Source: CBCXVS01 sp965178525 (GTDB lineage Bacteria > Tectomicrobia > Entotheonellia > Entotheonellales > Entotheonellaceae). Taken from it: a stretch of DNA of 10,254 nucleotides. This document shows positions 1-6,247 of the stretch, piece after piece. Under the pieces are notes generated by a model. The model was given only the letters and a program-made list of their open reading frames with translations, made no database searches and had not been told where the DNA came from. How positions within the stretch are numbered: position 1 is the first letter of the stretch; each line of letters begins with the position of its first letter. Both the position numbers and the translations under genes were made by a program. Location: contig CBCXVS010000278.1 in the NCBI GenBank assembly GCA_965178525.1, forward strand, positions 1 through 10,254, in the 5' to 3' direction.

Positions 1-16
1 GTGCAAGATTTCTTTT

Positions 17-49
17 ATTCCGCATTCCGCATTCCGCATTCCGCATTCC
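17..49. repeat. heptanucleotide tandem repeat (ATTCCGC)4.7
   Basis: Four perfect copies of ATTCCGC followed by a partial ATTCC run head to tail, ending 3 bp before the stop codon of the minus-strand MFS transporter. Seen directly in the sequence. The 7-bp unit is not a multiple of three and lies outside the coding region, so it does not alter the protein. Its role is unknown; it could be a variable-number tandem repeat produced by slippage. Confidence 0.9.
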
Positions 50-52
50 AAT

Positions 53-1330
53 TCAGCGGGCTTCATGCTGCCGTTCGGAGCCGGGCGCCGTGCGTCCGAG
101 TACCACCAAGCTGATGAGGAAGAACGCGACCGCGACCGACATGCCAGCGCGGTCCGTGCCGAACAGGGTGACGAGCAGGCCATAGAGCAGGGGGCCGGCG
201 AACGACGTCGCTTTCCCGGAAATCATGTACAATCCGAAGATCCGGGCGCGCTGCGCCGGCGGGACGATGCGGGCGACGACCGTGCGGCTAGCGGACTGCA
301 CCGGTCCGATGAAAAAGCCCAGCACCAGAGCGGAACTCCAGAAGAAGAGACGGTCCGGGGACAGGAGCACGATCAGACTGAGGACCAGGAGGGACGTAAG
401 GGAGAAGCGCATGGTGTTGAACCCGCCAATCACGTCCTCGATCCAGCCGATGAACGCGGCCCCGACACCAGCGGTGATGTTGATGGCAATGGCAAAAGCG
501 ATCACTTCGTCTTGGGTAAAACCGAAGACGTTGGTCGCATAAATCCCGCCGAATGCGAAAACCACCACCAAGCCGTCGGCATAGATCATGCGGGCGACCA
601 GGAAACGCAACAGTCCGGAGATCGACCGCGCGGTCTGCAGCCCTTCCTGCAGCGTGGCCATCACTCCAGGCCGCCCGGCCGCCGTCGGCCCCTCGTCGAC
701 CCAGAGGAAAAGGGGAATGGCAAACACGAGGAACCACACAGCCACGAACGGCATCGTCACCCGCACCTGTTCCGCAGCATCTTTCTGCAGCCCCAGGGGC
801 GGCGTCTCGGGAAGAATGAACAGGATCAATACCAGGCTGAGGCAGGCGATGGCGCCGATGTAGCCCGCAGCCCAGGAAAAGCCGGACACCCGGCCGATCG
901 TCGATGGGGTCGACACCGAAGGCAGTAGCGCGTTGTAGAAGGTGAACTGGCTCTCCATGGCGACAATGGAAAGGTAGGAAAACACGAGGGCGGGCCAGAT
1001 CCAGGCTTGGTCAGGCCGGACCCACCACAGCACTGCCGTCGCCAGAGCGCCCAGGAGCGTCATCGCCAAGAGCCACGGCTTGCGGCTGGCGCGCGCATCG
1101 GCGCGGGCGCCGAGTAACGGACAGAGGACGGCCACGGTGATGGCGGCCAGGGCGTTCATCCAAGCCCACTCCACGCTGCCGCTGTCGGGTGAAACCGCCG
1201 AGACATAATAGACCGCGAAGACAAAGGTCGCATGCAATGTCAGCACCGGGGAACTGGCCCAGTCGTACAATCCATAGGCTAGTTGCGATTTGCGCCATCC
1301 GGGGCGTTTCTTGACCATCTCATCTGCCAT
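53..1330 (-). CDS. MFS transporter, UMF1/Atg22-like family
   Basis: A polytopic inner-membrane protein of about 425 residues with roughly twelve hydrophobic segments. The N-terminal YGLYDWASSP motif, the G-ARADARASRKPW loop after the second or third helix, and the second-half block RMIYADGLVVVFAFGGIYA are typical of the UMF1 family (Atg22-like vacuole effluxer superfamily) within the major facilitator superfamily. The natural substrate of bacterial members is not established, so none is assigned. The frame stays open upstream to a GTG at 1429, adding 33 hydrophilic residues. The ATG at 1330 is preferred because GGGAG sits just upstream of it, and because the encoded MADEMVKKRPGWRKSQ leads straight into the conserved YDWASSP region. 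It stands alone on the minus strand. The hydrolase remnant upstream is on the same strand but about 230 bp away, so a shared operon is unlikely. No lesions are seen. Confidence 0.88.
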   Translation of the reverse strand: MADEMVKKRPGWRKSQLAYGLYDWASSPVLTLHATFVFAVYYVSAVSPDSGSVEWAWMNALAAITVAVLCPLLGARADARASRKPWLLAMTLLGALATAVLWWVRPDQAWIWPALVFSYLSIVAMESQFTFYNALLPSVSTPSTIGRVSGFSWAAGYIGAIACLSLVLILFILPETPPLGLQKDAAEQVRVTMPFVAVWFLVFAIPLFLWVDEGPTAAGRPGVMATLQEGLQTARSISGLLRFLVARMIYADGLVVVFAFGGIYATNVFGFTQDEVIAFAIAINITAGVGAAFIGWIEDVIGGFNTMRFSLTSLLVLSLIVLLSPDRLFFWSSALVLGFFIGPVQSASRTVVARIVPPAQRARIFGLYMISGKATSFAGPLLYGLLVTLFGTDRAGMSVAVAFFLISLVVLGRTAPGSERQHEAR

Positions 1331-1441
1331 GGTTTCTCCCGGCGATAGGGTCTCAGCCTGATGCCAGCCTTCGGGCTCGTTGGCTTGCAGATAGCAGACA
1401 ACACGTTGCGGTTGTTCTCCATTGCCCACGTTTCATCTCAA

Positions 1442-1490
1442 CCCCGTACCGGGGATTCCCAAGCTAAAGTCGCTATTGCGGTACGCAATA
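1442..1490. promoter_or_regulatory. two short perfect palindromes upstream of the MFS gene
   Basis: CCCCG-TAC-CGGGG (1442-1454) and TATTGCG-GTA-CGCAATA (1474-1490) are perfect inverted repeats with 3-bp centres, in the gap between the MFS transporter and the hydrolase remnant. The second resembles a dimeric repressor operator in size and symmetry. On the minus strand both would lie in the leader or promoter of the MFS gene. A regulatory role is inference; the arms are short and no regulator is encoded nearby. Confidence 0.3.
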
Positions 1491-1563
1491 AGTGCCTGGG
1501 CATAATTGCCTTTATATATTTCTCCAGGGGAAAGCTATAAATTTAATTTTGCCTCAGTACTTA

Positions 1564-2008
1564 CTAAGCGTCATATGCCGACCAAAACGACAGCAGCTCA
1601 GCGACGGTCTCGTCCGGCAGTTCTTCGGGGAGAAAATGCCCACAATCCAATCCCTTGCCGCGCACATCCAGCGCCCGTTCGCGCCAGACCGTGAGCATAT
1701 CCAAACTGGCTCCGGTCTGCCACCCCGGCCGTTTGGCCATCCTCGACCTGATCTTGGGCGGTCGTGCGCTTGCAATAGACGTGGAGGTCGTCGTCAGATG
1801 CGGGCGGTTTGTCGCTATCGCCGTAACCGCGCAAGTCCGGGGCGACCACGCGATAGTGTTGGGCCAGTCGGGGGGCGATTTTGTGCCATTCGACATGGGT
1901 TTGCGGATAGCCGTGAAGCAATAAGAGGGGCGGGCCGTTGCCGCCGTGGACGAGATGGATGGAGATGCCGTTGGCGGTTATACGAGTTTGGGTAAAATGG
2001 TCGAACAT
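1564..2008 (-). pseudogene. alpha/beta hydrolase (haloacetate dehalogenase-like), internally deleted and frameshifted
   Basis: The N-terminal part, starting at ATG 2008 behind a GGGGAG Shine-Dalgarno, reads MFDHFTQTRI, then LLLLHGYPQTHVEWHKIAP and DLRGYGDSDKPP, ending near AQDQVE. This is the classic start of the haloacetate dehalogenase/epoxide hydrolase group, with the HGYP oxyanion-hole motif and the DLRGYGDS strand. From about 1740 downward a different frame carries the C-terminal end of the same family: LTVWRERALDVRGKGLDCGHFLPEE, ending at a TAG at 1564. That segment includes the C-terminal catalytic His region (CGHFLPEE). The roughly 150 central residues, including the nucleophile elbow (usually GHDRG) and the lid, are missing, and the two parts are out of frame with each other. 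The remaining ~145 codons compare with about 290-300 in full-length relatives. The product cannot be active, so this is a decayed gene. Confidence 0.85.
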
Positions 2009-2229
2009 AGCGGGCTCCCCCCCCAAAAGAGACGATTGTGTACATCAGACATAAGAAGGCAATATATCAAAGATGTCAACGCATGTAGGTTGGAAAGATA
2101 GGAATTGAACGAGTGATTTTCAAGCCGGTCCACAAAACGCATGAGGGGCAGGCCATGTCTTCATGGGCGTTTGTTATCCGTCAGCGGGTAGGCGGCACGT
2201 GGGTTCCCAGGGAGCCGGTGTATGCGTAC

Positions 2230-2258
2230 TTGAAAAATGCATGTGAAATTCTTATTCT
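2230..2258 (+). promoter_or_regulatory. candidate sigma70-type promoter for the exported-protein gene
   Basis: TTGAAA (2230-2235) and TATTCT (2253-2258) are separated by 17 bp in an AT-rich stretch, close to the sigma70 consensus. It points toward the gene starting at 2404 and would leave an untranslated leader of about 140 nt containing the hairpin at 2354-2373. Assigned by eye only. Confidence 0.4.
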
Positions 2259-2353
2259 CTTATTCATCGACTTATTATTTACGGAGAAATGACTTGTGGT
2301 GATACGCAGGTCACGGGTACGGGTCACAGCAAAATACTTCGGATTGCTTCGGT

Positions 2354-2373
2354 GCTTGCCTACGAAGGCAAGC
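2354..2373 (+). promoter_or_regulatory. perfect 8-bp hairpin in the 5' leader of the exported-protein gene
   Basis: GCTTGCCT and AGGCAAGC form a perfect stem around the 4-nt loop ACGA, 30 nt before the ATG at 2404. No U-run follows, so it is not a classical terminator. It could stabilise the leader, influence translation of the downstream gene, or be an operator. Function is inferred only from position. Confidence 0.4.
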
Positions 2374-2403
2374 TCGTCCAGGGGATGAAGAGAAAGGCCC
2401 GAA

Positions 2404-3183
2404 ATGATAGCATCCGAGGTCCAGCCTGTTGCACGTCGCGTTCGCGGTTCTTTCGCCCTAGGGTTGTCGATCGTTGTCGCATGGGCATTGGCCACTGCGG
2501 CGTGGTCACAGTCGGATACGTGGGAGCTCGGGTCAAAGCCATTTTCGGTTACTGAACCGTCAGCACCACCGCTTCGAGTACGCTCCAAGGGTAGCGCCAG
2601 TCTTCGCGCATACAGCTTTGTGGGCAGAGTGGGCGGCGTGAGCTTCGAAGAAGTGGACCAGCCCGGCTCGTCGATCGCGAATCAACCAATCTCCCTGACT
2701 TACGTGAGGGATAGAGAAAACAGCTCACGCCTGGCAGTGACGATTGGGTCGGTGACCTACTATCACTCGATTCCGGATTGGCAACTCAAGCCCATCGTCG
2801 AGTTCGCGAACTCGGACTACACGGGTGCGGTGTCGCTGTTTGGCAAGGGGCCCGATCGTGTGCACTACTACTATATCCAGTATCACGAAGCATTCAAAGA
2901 TACGTTGCTTGGAATGCGTCTGTTGCATGCGGATATTCTGTTGATCGACCTAGAGCATCACTGGCGTCTGCCGAAGTGGAATGGTAAGGTGATCCTTGGT
3001 CATGGCGAGACAATGCCTGACGAGGTTTCGGCGAGGCGGGCCAAACACCTTATCAGAGATGCCTTCCAAGGACATAAATTTCAATCGTGGGTGCTCACGG
3101 ATACGGAGACGAATCCGCGCTTTCACGTCGTGAACGGCAAACTTCGCTTGACTGCTACACCCTACTTCTATTTTTGGATCTAG
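2404..3183 (+). CDS. exported protein of unknown function (first part of a TAG-interrupted frame)
   Basis: A 259-residue protein I do not recognise. It begins with a signal peptide: arginines at residues 11-14, a hydrophobic core at about 16-33 (FALGLSIVVAWALATAA), and a likely signal peptidase I site AWS|Q at 35/36. The mature part is probably periplasmic or surface-exposed and rich in Tyr, Arg and His (for example VHYYYIQYHE), with no catalytic motif I can name. The ATG at 2404 has AGAGAAAGG just upstream. The frame ends at a single TAG (3181-3183) after YFYFWI, but the same frame is then open for 179 more codons, encoding a coiled coil. The two parts may therefore be one gene of about 440 codons broken by an amber mutation. 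The TIR-TPR gene follows on the same strand, suggesting joint transcription. Confidence 0.7.
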   Translation: MIASEVQPVARRVRGSFALGLSIVVAWALATAAWSQSDTWELGSKPFSVTEPSAPPLRVRSKGSASLRAYSFVGRVGGVSFEEVDQPGSSIANQPISLTYVRDRENSSRLAVTIGSVTYYHSIPDWQLKPIVEFANSDYTGAVSLFGKGPDRVHYYYIQYHEAFKDTLLGMRLLHADILLIDLEHHWRLPKWNGKVILGHGETMPDEVSARRAKHLIRDAFQGHKFQSWVLTDTETNPRFHVVNGKLRLTATPYFYFWI

Positions 3184-3213
3184 ACTGAAGATCGTCGAGT
3201 AGACCGAAGTTCT

Positions 3214-3723
3214 TTGATAGCACAATACAATGGCTTCAAAGCCGCCTATGATAACATGCTCAAGCCTAGAAACAGTAGCATCGAAAAATTGCGGATTGCC
3301 GTCGAAGCATACAACAAGAAAGTCGCCGTCTATAATGCCAGCCGAGATCAGAATAAACGCCAGGAAATCGCGCAGGAACTTAGTGCTCACCGTACGCGTA
3401 TCAACGTCCTGAAAGAGCAAATTCGTAAGATAGATATCGAACTCACAGACACCCGGCAGGAGATGGACCGGCTTCGCGACGAGATCGAAGGCTATCAGGT
3501 CAGTGAAGTTCCAGCTCTCACCAAAGCTCTGAGGGCACAGGCGAGCAATCTCCGTGCCTACAACCGAGCCGTCTTCGACGCTTATTATCAAACAGCGCGA
3601 TTTGCCGCTTTTTTCCGATACGTCAAGAGCCGTCATGAGGCGAATTGGTTGACCTTCCTCGACCAGGTAAAGAAACTTGACGTTCAGCCTAAGGTCCTCA
3701 TGCCCACCCGGTGGCAACGCTGA
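3214..3723 (+). CDS. coiled-coil protein, in frame with the preceding gene beyond a TAG
   Basis: 169 residues if translation starts at TTG 3214, the first possible start after the in-frame TAG at 3181. There is no convincing Shine-Dalgarno before it, and the next in-frame ATG (3256) also lacks one. From about residue 20 to 95 the sequence is a charged heptad-like coiled coil (KLRIAVEAYNKKVAVYN, then HRTRINVLKEQIRKIDIEL and MDRLRDEIEGY). A more aromatic, helical tail follows (YYQTARFAAFFRYVKSRHE). No enzyme motif is visible. The shared frame and poor start suggest it is the C-terminal half of the exported protein above. In that case the coiled coil would be outside the cytoplasm, because the signal peptide is at the start of the joined frame. 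The stop at 3721-3723 lies 35 nt before the TIR gene start, which implies cotranscription. Confidence 0.6.
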   Translation: MIAQYNGFKAAYDNMLKPRNSSIEKLRIAVEAYNKKVAVYNASRDQNKRQEIAQELSAHRTRINVLKEQIRKIDIELTDTRQEMDRLRDEIEGYQVSEVPALTKALRAQASNLRAYNRAVFDAYYQTARFAAFFRYVKSRHEANWLTFLDQVKKLDVQPKVLMPTRWQR

Positions 3724-3758
3724 CGCGTCATGGCAGTTACAGGGAGGTTTTTGCTTTG

Positions 3759-4958
3759 ATGGCGGTGTTCCTCAGCTATGCAAAGGAGGACGGGTCAGTC
3801 GTTACGCGTGTCTACGAGGATCTCTTGCATTCGCGCTCGAATCTGCGGGTATGGTATTACGAGAAGACTAGTCAGTTCGGGGTAGATTTCCGCAAAGAGT
3901 ATGCAAGCCGAATAGAGCAGGCAGACTATCTCATTCTGTTTGACAGTGCTTATGCGCGTCGATCCGTCTATGTGAAAGACGAGATTGCGCTCTGTCAGCA
4001 GACAAAGCGCTGTCGCTTACTGCCCTGTCTTTTGCACGAGCAGGGCACGTGGCGCGATGTGGAGCTTTTTGCCCGGCAGAATTACGTGACTTACATCGAC
4101 TTCACGGATTACGAGTCCGGTATCCGCCAACTCTGTAGCCACTTGGAAGTATCCTACATACCACGCTTTACCGAGCCGCGCGACCTCGACTTCATGGCTG
4201 AGTTGAAGCTTGAGTACGAAGCGCTTGGGCATCGCACGTATCAGGAGATGACCGATGAGTTCGAGCTGTTCCGTCGAACCGTCGGGCGTCGGCCTAACGT
4301 GGCCGCAGCGCGTTTGATAACGCTGATTGACCGCTATCTTGCCGGTAACGACTTGCGGATTCTCTCACCTTTTCTCGCCCTAGGCGTACTGGAGACAACA
4401 GCGGGTCACCTTGCCGAGGCCGCTTCCGTCTTCAGGGAGGTGTCCCGGCGAGCCCCGGAAGACCCGAGAGGATGGGCAGGCCAAGCCGAGAGCTTGTTTC
4501 GGATGCGGCAGTATGCTGAGGCGGCGGAATGCCTCGAGGAGTGCTTGAAATGCTTAGACCGATCTGCACAGGCAAGCCATGAGGAGCACCGCGGTGAGGT
4601 CATCTATAAGCTAGCGAGCGCCTATCTCGCGAACGCGTCTCCTCACAAAGCACTCATGACGCTACAACGGATGCCCGAAGCCGACCAAGAAACTGCTGAG
4701 ACACTCGGATTGATAGGCCAGGTCAAGGTGCAGCTTGGGGACCTGGAAACCGGGGCTTCATTCCTGCACCAGGCAGTGAAGCAGGTTGTTGGGGGAACCC
4801 TAATCGAGGCCGGGGGCATTATTAGACCTGATCGAAGCGTGCCGCCAAGTGGGCGCCCGTGCAGCAGAGCAGGAATTGATCGATGTCGCGCTACGGGAGT
4901 ATCCGTTCGAGGCGCCACTTTTGCGAAGCGCTGGCGTCTCTTACACAGGCATCGATAA
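3759..4958 (+). CDS. TIR-domain protein with TPR-like repeats (N-terminal part, frameshifted)
   Basis: Residues 1-130 form a TIR domain: box-1 MAVFLSYAKED, the NLRVWYYEK strand and BB-loop region, ADYLILFDSAYARRSVYVKDEIALC, and FARQNYVTYIDF. E75 in VKDEI lies where NAD+-cleaving TIR domains carry their catalytic Glu, so NADase activity is possible but not shown. From about residue 200 onward come helical TPR-like hairpins (LALGVLETTAGHLAEAASVFREV, then ESLFRMRQYAEAAECLEE). The ATG at 3759 is chosen because GGAGG at 3743-3747 precedes it and the TIR domain begins at once; a TTG at 3756 would suit the spacing slightly better. After residue 352 the frame turns into arginine- and proline-rich nonsense up to the stop at 4958, while the TPR continues in the +1 frame. 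A cytosolic signalling or conflict protein is likely; defence is inference, since no known defence neighbour is present. Confidence 0.8.
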   Translation: MAVFLSYAKEDGSVVTRVYEDLLHSRSNLRVWYYEKTSQFGVDFRKEYASRIEQADYLILFDSAYARRSVYVKDEIALCQQTKRCRLLPCLLHEQGTWRDVELFARQNYVTYIDFTDYESGIRQLCSHLEVSYIPRFTEPRDLDFMAELKLEYEALGHRTYQEMTDEFELFRRTVGRRPNVAAARLITLIDRYLAGNDLRILSPFLALGVLETTAGHLAEAASVFREVSRRAPEDPRGWAGQAESLFRMRQYAEAAECLEECLKCLDRSAQASHEEHRGEVIYKLASAYLANASPHKALMTLQRMPEADQETAETLGLIGQVKVQLGDLETGASFLHQAVKQVVGGTLIEAGGIIRPDRSVPPSGRPCSRAGIDRCRATGVSVRGATFAKRWRLLHRHR

Positions 4959-5247
4959 GGAACATCATGCGATTGCATGCTATGAACGTGCTCTGAAGGT
5001 CAATCCGAAGGATGCAAGGTATTTGGCCGAGTTGGCCCTGCTCTATCAACATCTCGGCAATCATGCCGCAATGAACGCCTTCATCATGCGTTGCCTGGAA
5101 TGCAACCAGCAGTCGGGCGATGTCGAGTACTTCATCGGACTTGCCCATCATCTAGCCGGGCGCCAGGAGAGCGCACGATTTCACCATCAGCGATCGAAGA
5201 CTGTACCCATGACTAGGGGCTGGCCAGAGTATCGGGAGCTCTACTGA
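4804..5247 (+). CDS. C-terminal TPR part of the TIR-TPR protein (displaced frame)
   Basis: This frame continues the TPR array: ALLDLIEACRQVGARAAEQ, REYPFEAPLLRSAGVSY, then a textbook TPR unit HHAIACYERALKVNPKDARYLAELA followed by LYQHLGNHAAMNAFIMRCLE. If one G is removed from the run at 4812-4816, the upstream frame reads TLIEAG and passes directly into ALLDLIEACRQVG, giving one continuous protein of about 495 residues from 3759 to 5247. Read alone it could begin at GTG 4849, but that has no clear Shine-Dalgarno and would start in the middle of a repeat. I therefore treat it as the displaced C-terminus, not as a separate gene. Its stop codon directly abuts the RND exporter remnant. Confidence 0.7.
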   Translation, partial: SRPGALLDLIEACRQVGARAAEQELIDVALREYPFEAPLLRSAGVSYTGIDKEHHAIACYERALKVNPKDARYLAELALLYQHLGNHAAMNAFIMRCLECNQQSGDVEYFIGLAHHLAGRQESARFHHQRSKTVPMTRGWPEYRELY

Positions 5248-5248
5248 T

Positions 5249-5811
5249 CCGCCTGTGGTGGCTTTTGATTCGATTCAGCAGATGCAGCGGGGTTATGCGC
5301 GTGGCGGGCTGTATGCCTTGATCGTCACACCGGCGTCATTGGGCTGCTGTTTCGACGTCTCAAACTGACTTTGCTGGCGTTGTTGCCCACGCTGCTAGGG
5401 GGCGTCTGGACCCTGCTCGGCATGACCCTGCTCGGGCTGGATCTGAACATGGCCAATCTGATTATTTTGCCGCTGTTTCTCGGCATTGCTGTCGATGATG
5501 GGATTCACATCGTGCACCGTATACGGGAGGACCCGCAGGCCGCCAGAGCGCCTCTGGCCCACAGCACGGGAAAAGCGATCATACTGACGTCCCTCACCAC
5601 CATGGTCGGATTTGGCAGCCTCATGATCGCCCAGGACAGTGGCATCTTCAGCCTTGGCTTGCTGTCGACCCTCGCCGTCGGCTGTAGTCTCATCGCCACG
5701 CTGGTGGGCCTGCCCTTGGTCTTGGGTATGGTGCACGACACGGGTAAACGTTCTGTTAGCCTCCCTCCCATGCGCTGGCGGCGAGCACAGGTGAGGGCCG
5801 CATCTCTTTAG
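5249..5811 (+). pseudogene. C-terminal remnant of an RND-superfamily (HpnN/MMPL-like) exporter
   Basis: From 5371 a clear frame encodes the last membrane segments of an RND/MMPL-type exporter: LTLLALLPTLLGGVWTLLGM, then LPLFLGIAVDDGIHIVHRIRED with the paired Asp typical of proton-coupled RND helix 4/10, ILTSLTTMVGFGSLMIA and GLLSTLAVGCSLIATLVGL. The preceding piece, in another frame (5249 to about 5325), reads PPVVAFDSIQQMQRGYARGGLYALIV, which resembles the stretch just before the membrane block in HpnN-like hopanoid transporters. The two are joined by a frame change between about 5325 and 5340. Only about 185 of the roughly 800-900 residues expected for the family remain, and the whole N-terminal half is absent. 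It begins right after the TIR-TPR stop codon, so the rest was probably replaced when the accessory block arrived. It is not functional as a transporter. Confidence 0.85.
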
Positions 5812-5831
5812 TGACGGGTTCTGGGATGGGT

Positions 5832-6245
5832 TCACTGAAACAGGATACGAAATCCTTCCTGGGTGAAGTGATGGTCGTTGGTGAGGACATCCGTCAACCC
5901 CTCATGGCCCATCACGTTCATCGAAAAACAGTCGGTCAGACTGTAGGCTTTGTCAAGGCGGGATTTATATAAGGTCAGCCCTTCAAGAAACCGGCTGCGC
6001 GTTATTTCGATCACATGATGACGAGGGTCATTCAAAATTTCATCCACGCGATCCGCTGCTCTTTGGCGCATGCGAGGCCCTGCCCCACTTAGCGCGGCCA
6101 GAAACTCTGTCAAGATCGCATCCGTCGTGAATAAGACGTCGTCACTTGTCAGCGTCTCGCTGAAGGCGGTAACCTTTTCATGCCACGTGTCCCGCCGGTA
6201 AAGCAGCGCGATCCAGTAGAAGGTATCCACAAAGTAGCGACGCAT
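5832..6245 (-). CDS. VapC-type PIN-domain ribonuclease toxin
   Basis: A 137-residue PIN-domain protein, the normal size for VapC toxins. The acidic residues that bind Mg2+/Mn2+ are all present and correctly ordered: D7 in FVDTFYW, E47 in TTDAILTEFL, D105 in YSLTDCFSM and D124 in LTNDHHF. VapC family members are RNases that cut tRNA or rRNA and stop translation when freed from their antitoxin; the target here cannot be read from sequence. The ATG at 6245 lies 2 nt after the stop of the antitoxin gene, a spacing that favours translational coupling. The frame is intact, so the toxin is probably active. It converges with the RND remnant, with only about 20 bp between their 3' ends and no obvious terminator. 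Confidence 0.87.
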   Translation of the reverse strand: MRRYFVDTFYWIALLYRRDTWHEKVTAFSETLTSDDVLFTTDAILTEFLAALSGAGPRMRQRAADRVDEILNDPRHHVIEITRSRFLEGLTLYKSRLDKAYSLTDCFSMNVMGHEGLTDVLTNDHHFTQEGFRILFQ

Positions 6246-6247
6246 GC

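Larger units (their letters stand above)
2009..2403. other. 395-bp gene-free stretch between the hydrolase remnant and the accessory block
   Basis: I see no convincing coding sequence on either strand here. The stretch is visibly richer in A/T than its flanks, especially at 2040-2110 and 2240-2290. It contains a good sigma70-like promoter facing right and a perfect hairpin close to the next start codon, listed separately. This could be the left edge of the accessory block; no tRNA, attachment-site repeat or IS end is recognisable. Confidence 0.5.

Noticed and set aside
65..928. Long plus-strand open frame opposite the MFS gene.
   Set aside because: Its translation is dominated by Arg, Gln, Asp, Glu and His with no fold-like pattern, and it is antisense to a clear membrane transporter; a GC-rich shadow.
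1331..1429. N-terminal extension of the MFS transporter to the GTG at 1429.
   Set aside because: The ATG at 1330 has a good Shine-Dalgarno and starts right before the family's conserved N-terminus; the extra 33 residues are hydrophilic and unlike the family.
1492..1995. Plus-strand open frame across the hydrolase remnant.
   Set aside because: It is antisense to recognisable hydrolase sequence, and its own translation is basic and Cys-rich without motifs.
2040..2290. Possible tRNA gene or phage attachment site at the left edge of the accessory block.
   Set aside because: No cloverleaf, T-loop consensus or direct repeat matching the right edge near 5248 could be found by eye.
2950..3717. 255-codon minus-strand open frame opposite the exported and coiled-coil genes.
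   Set aside because: It spans the TAG region and looks long, but it has no recognisable motif, while the plus strand shows a signal peptide and a coiled coil with better start signals. It would be worth a database search only if the plus-strand reading failed.
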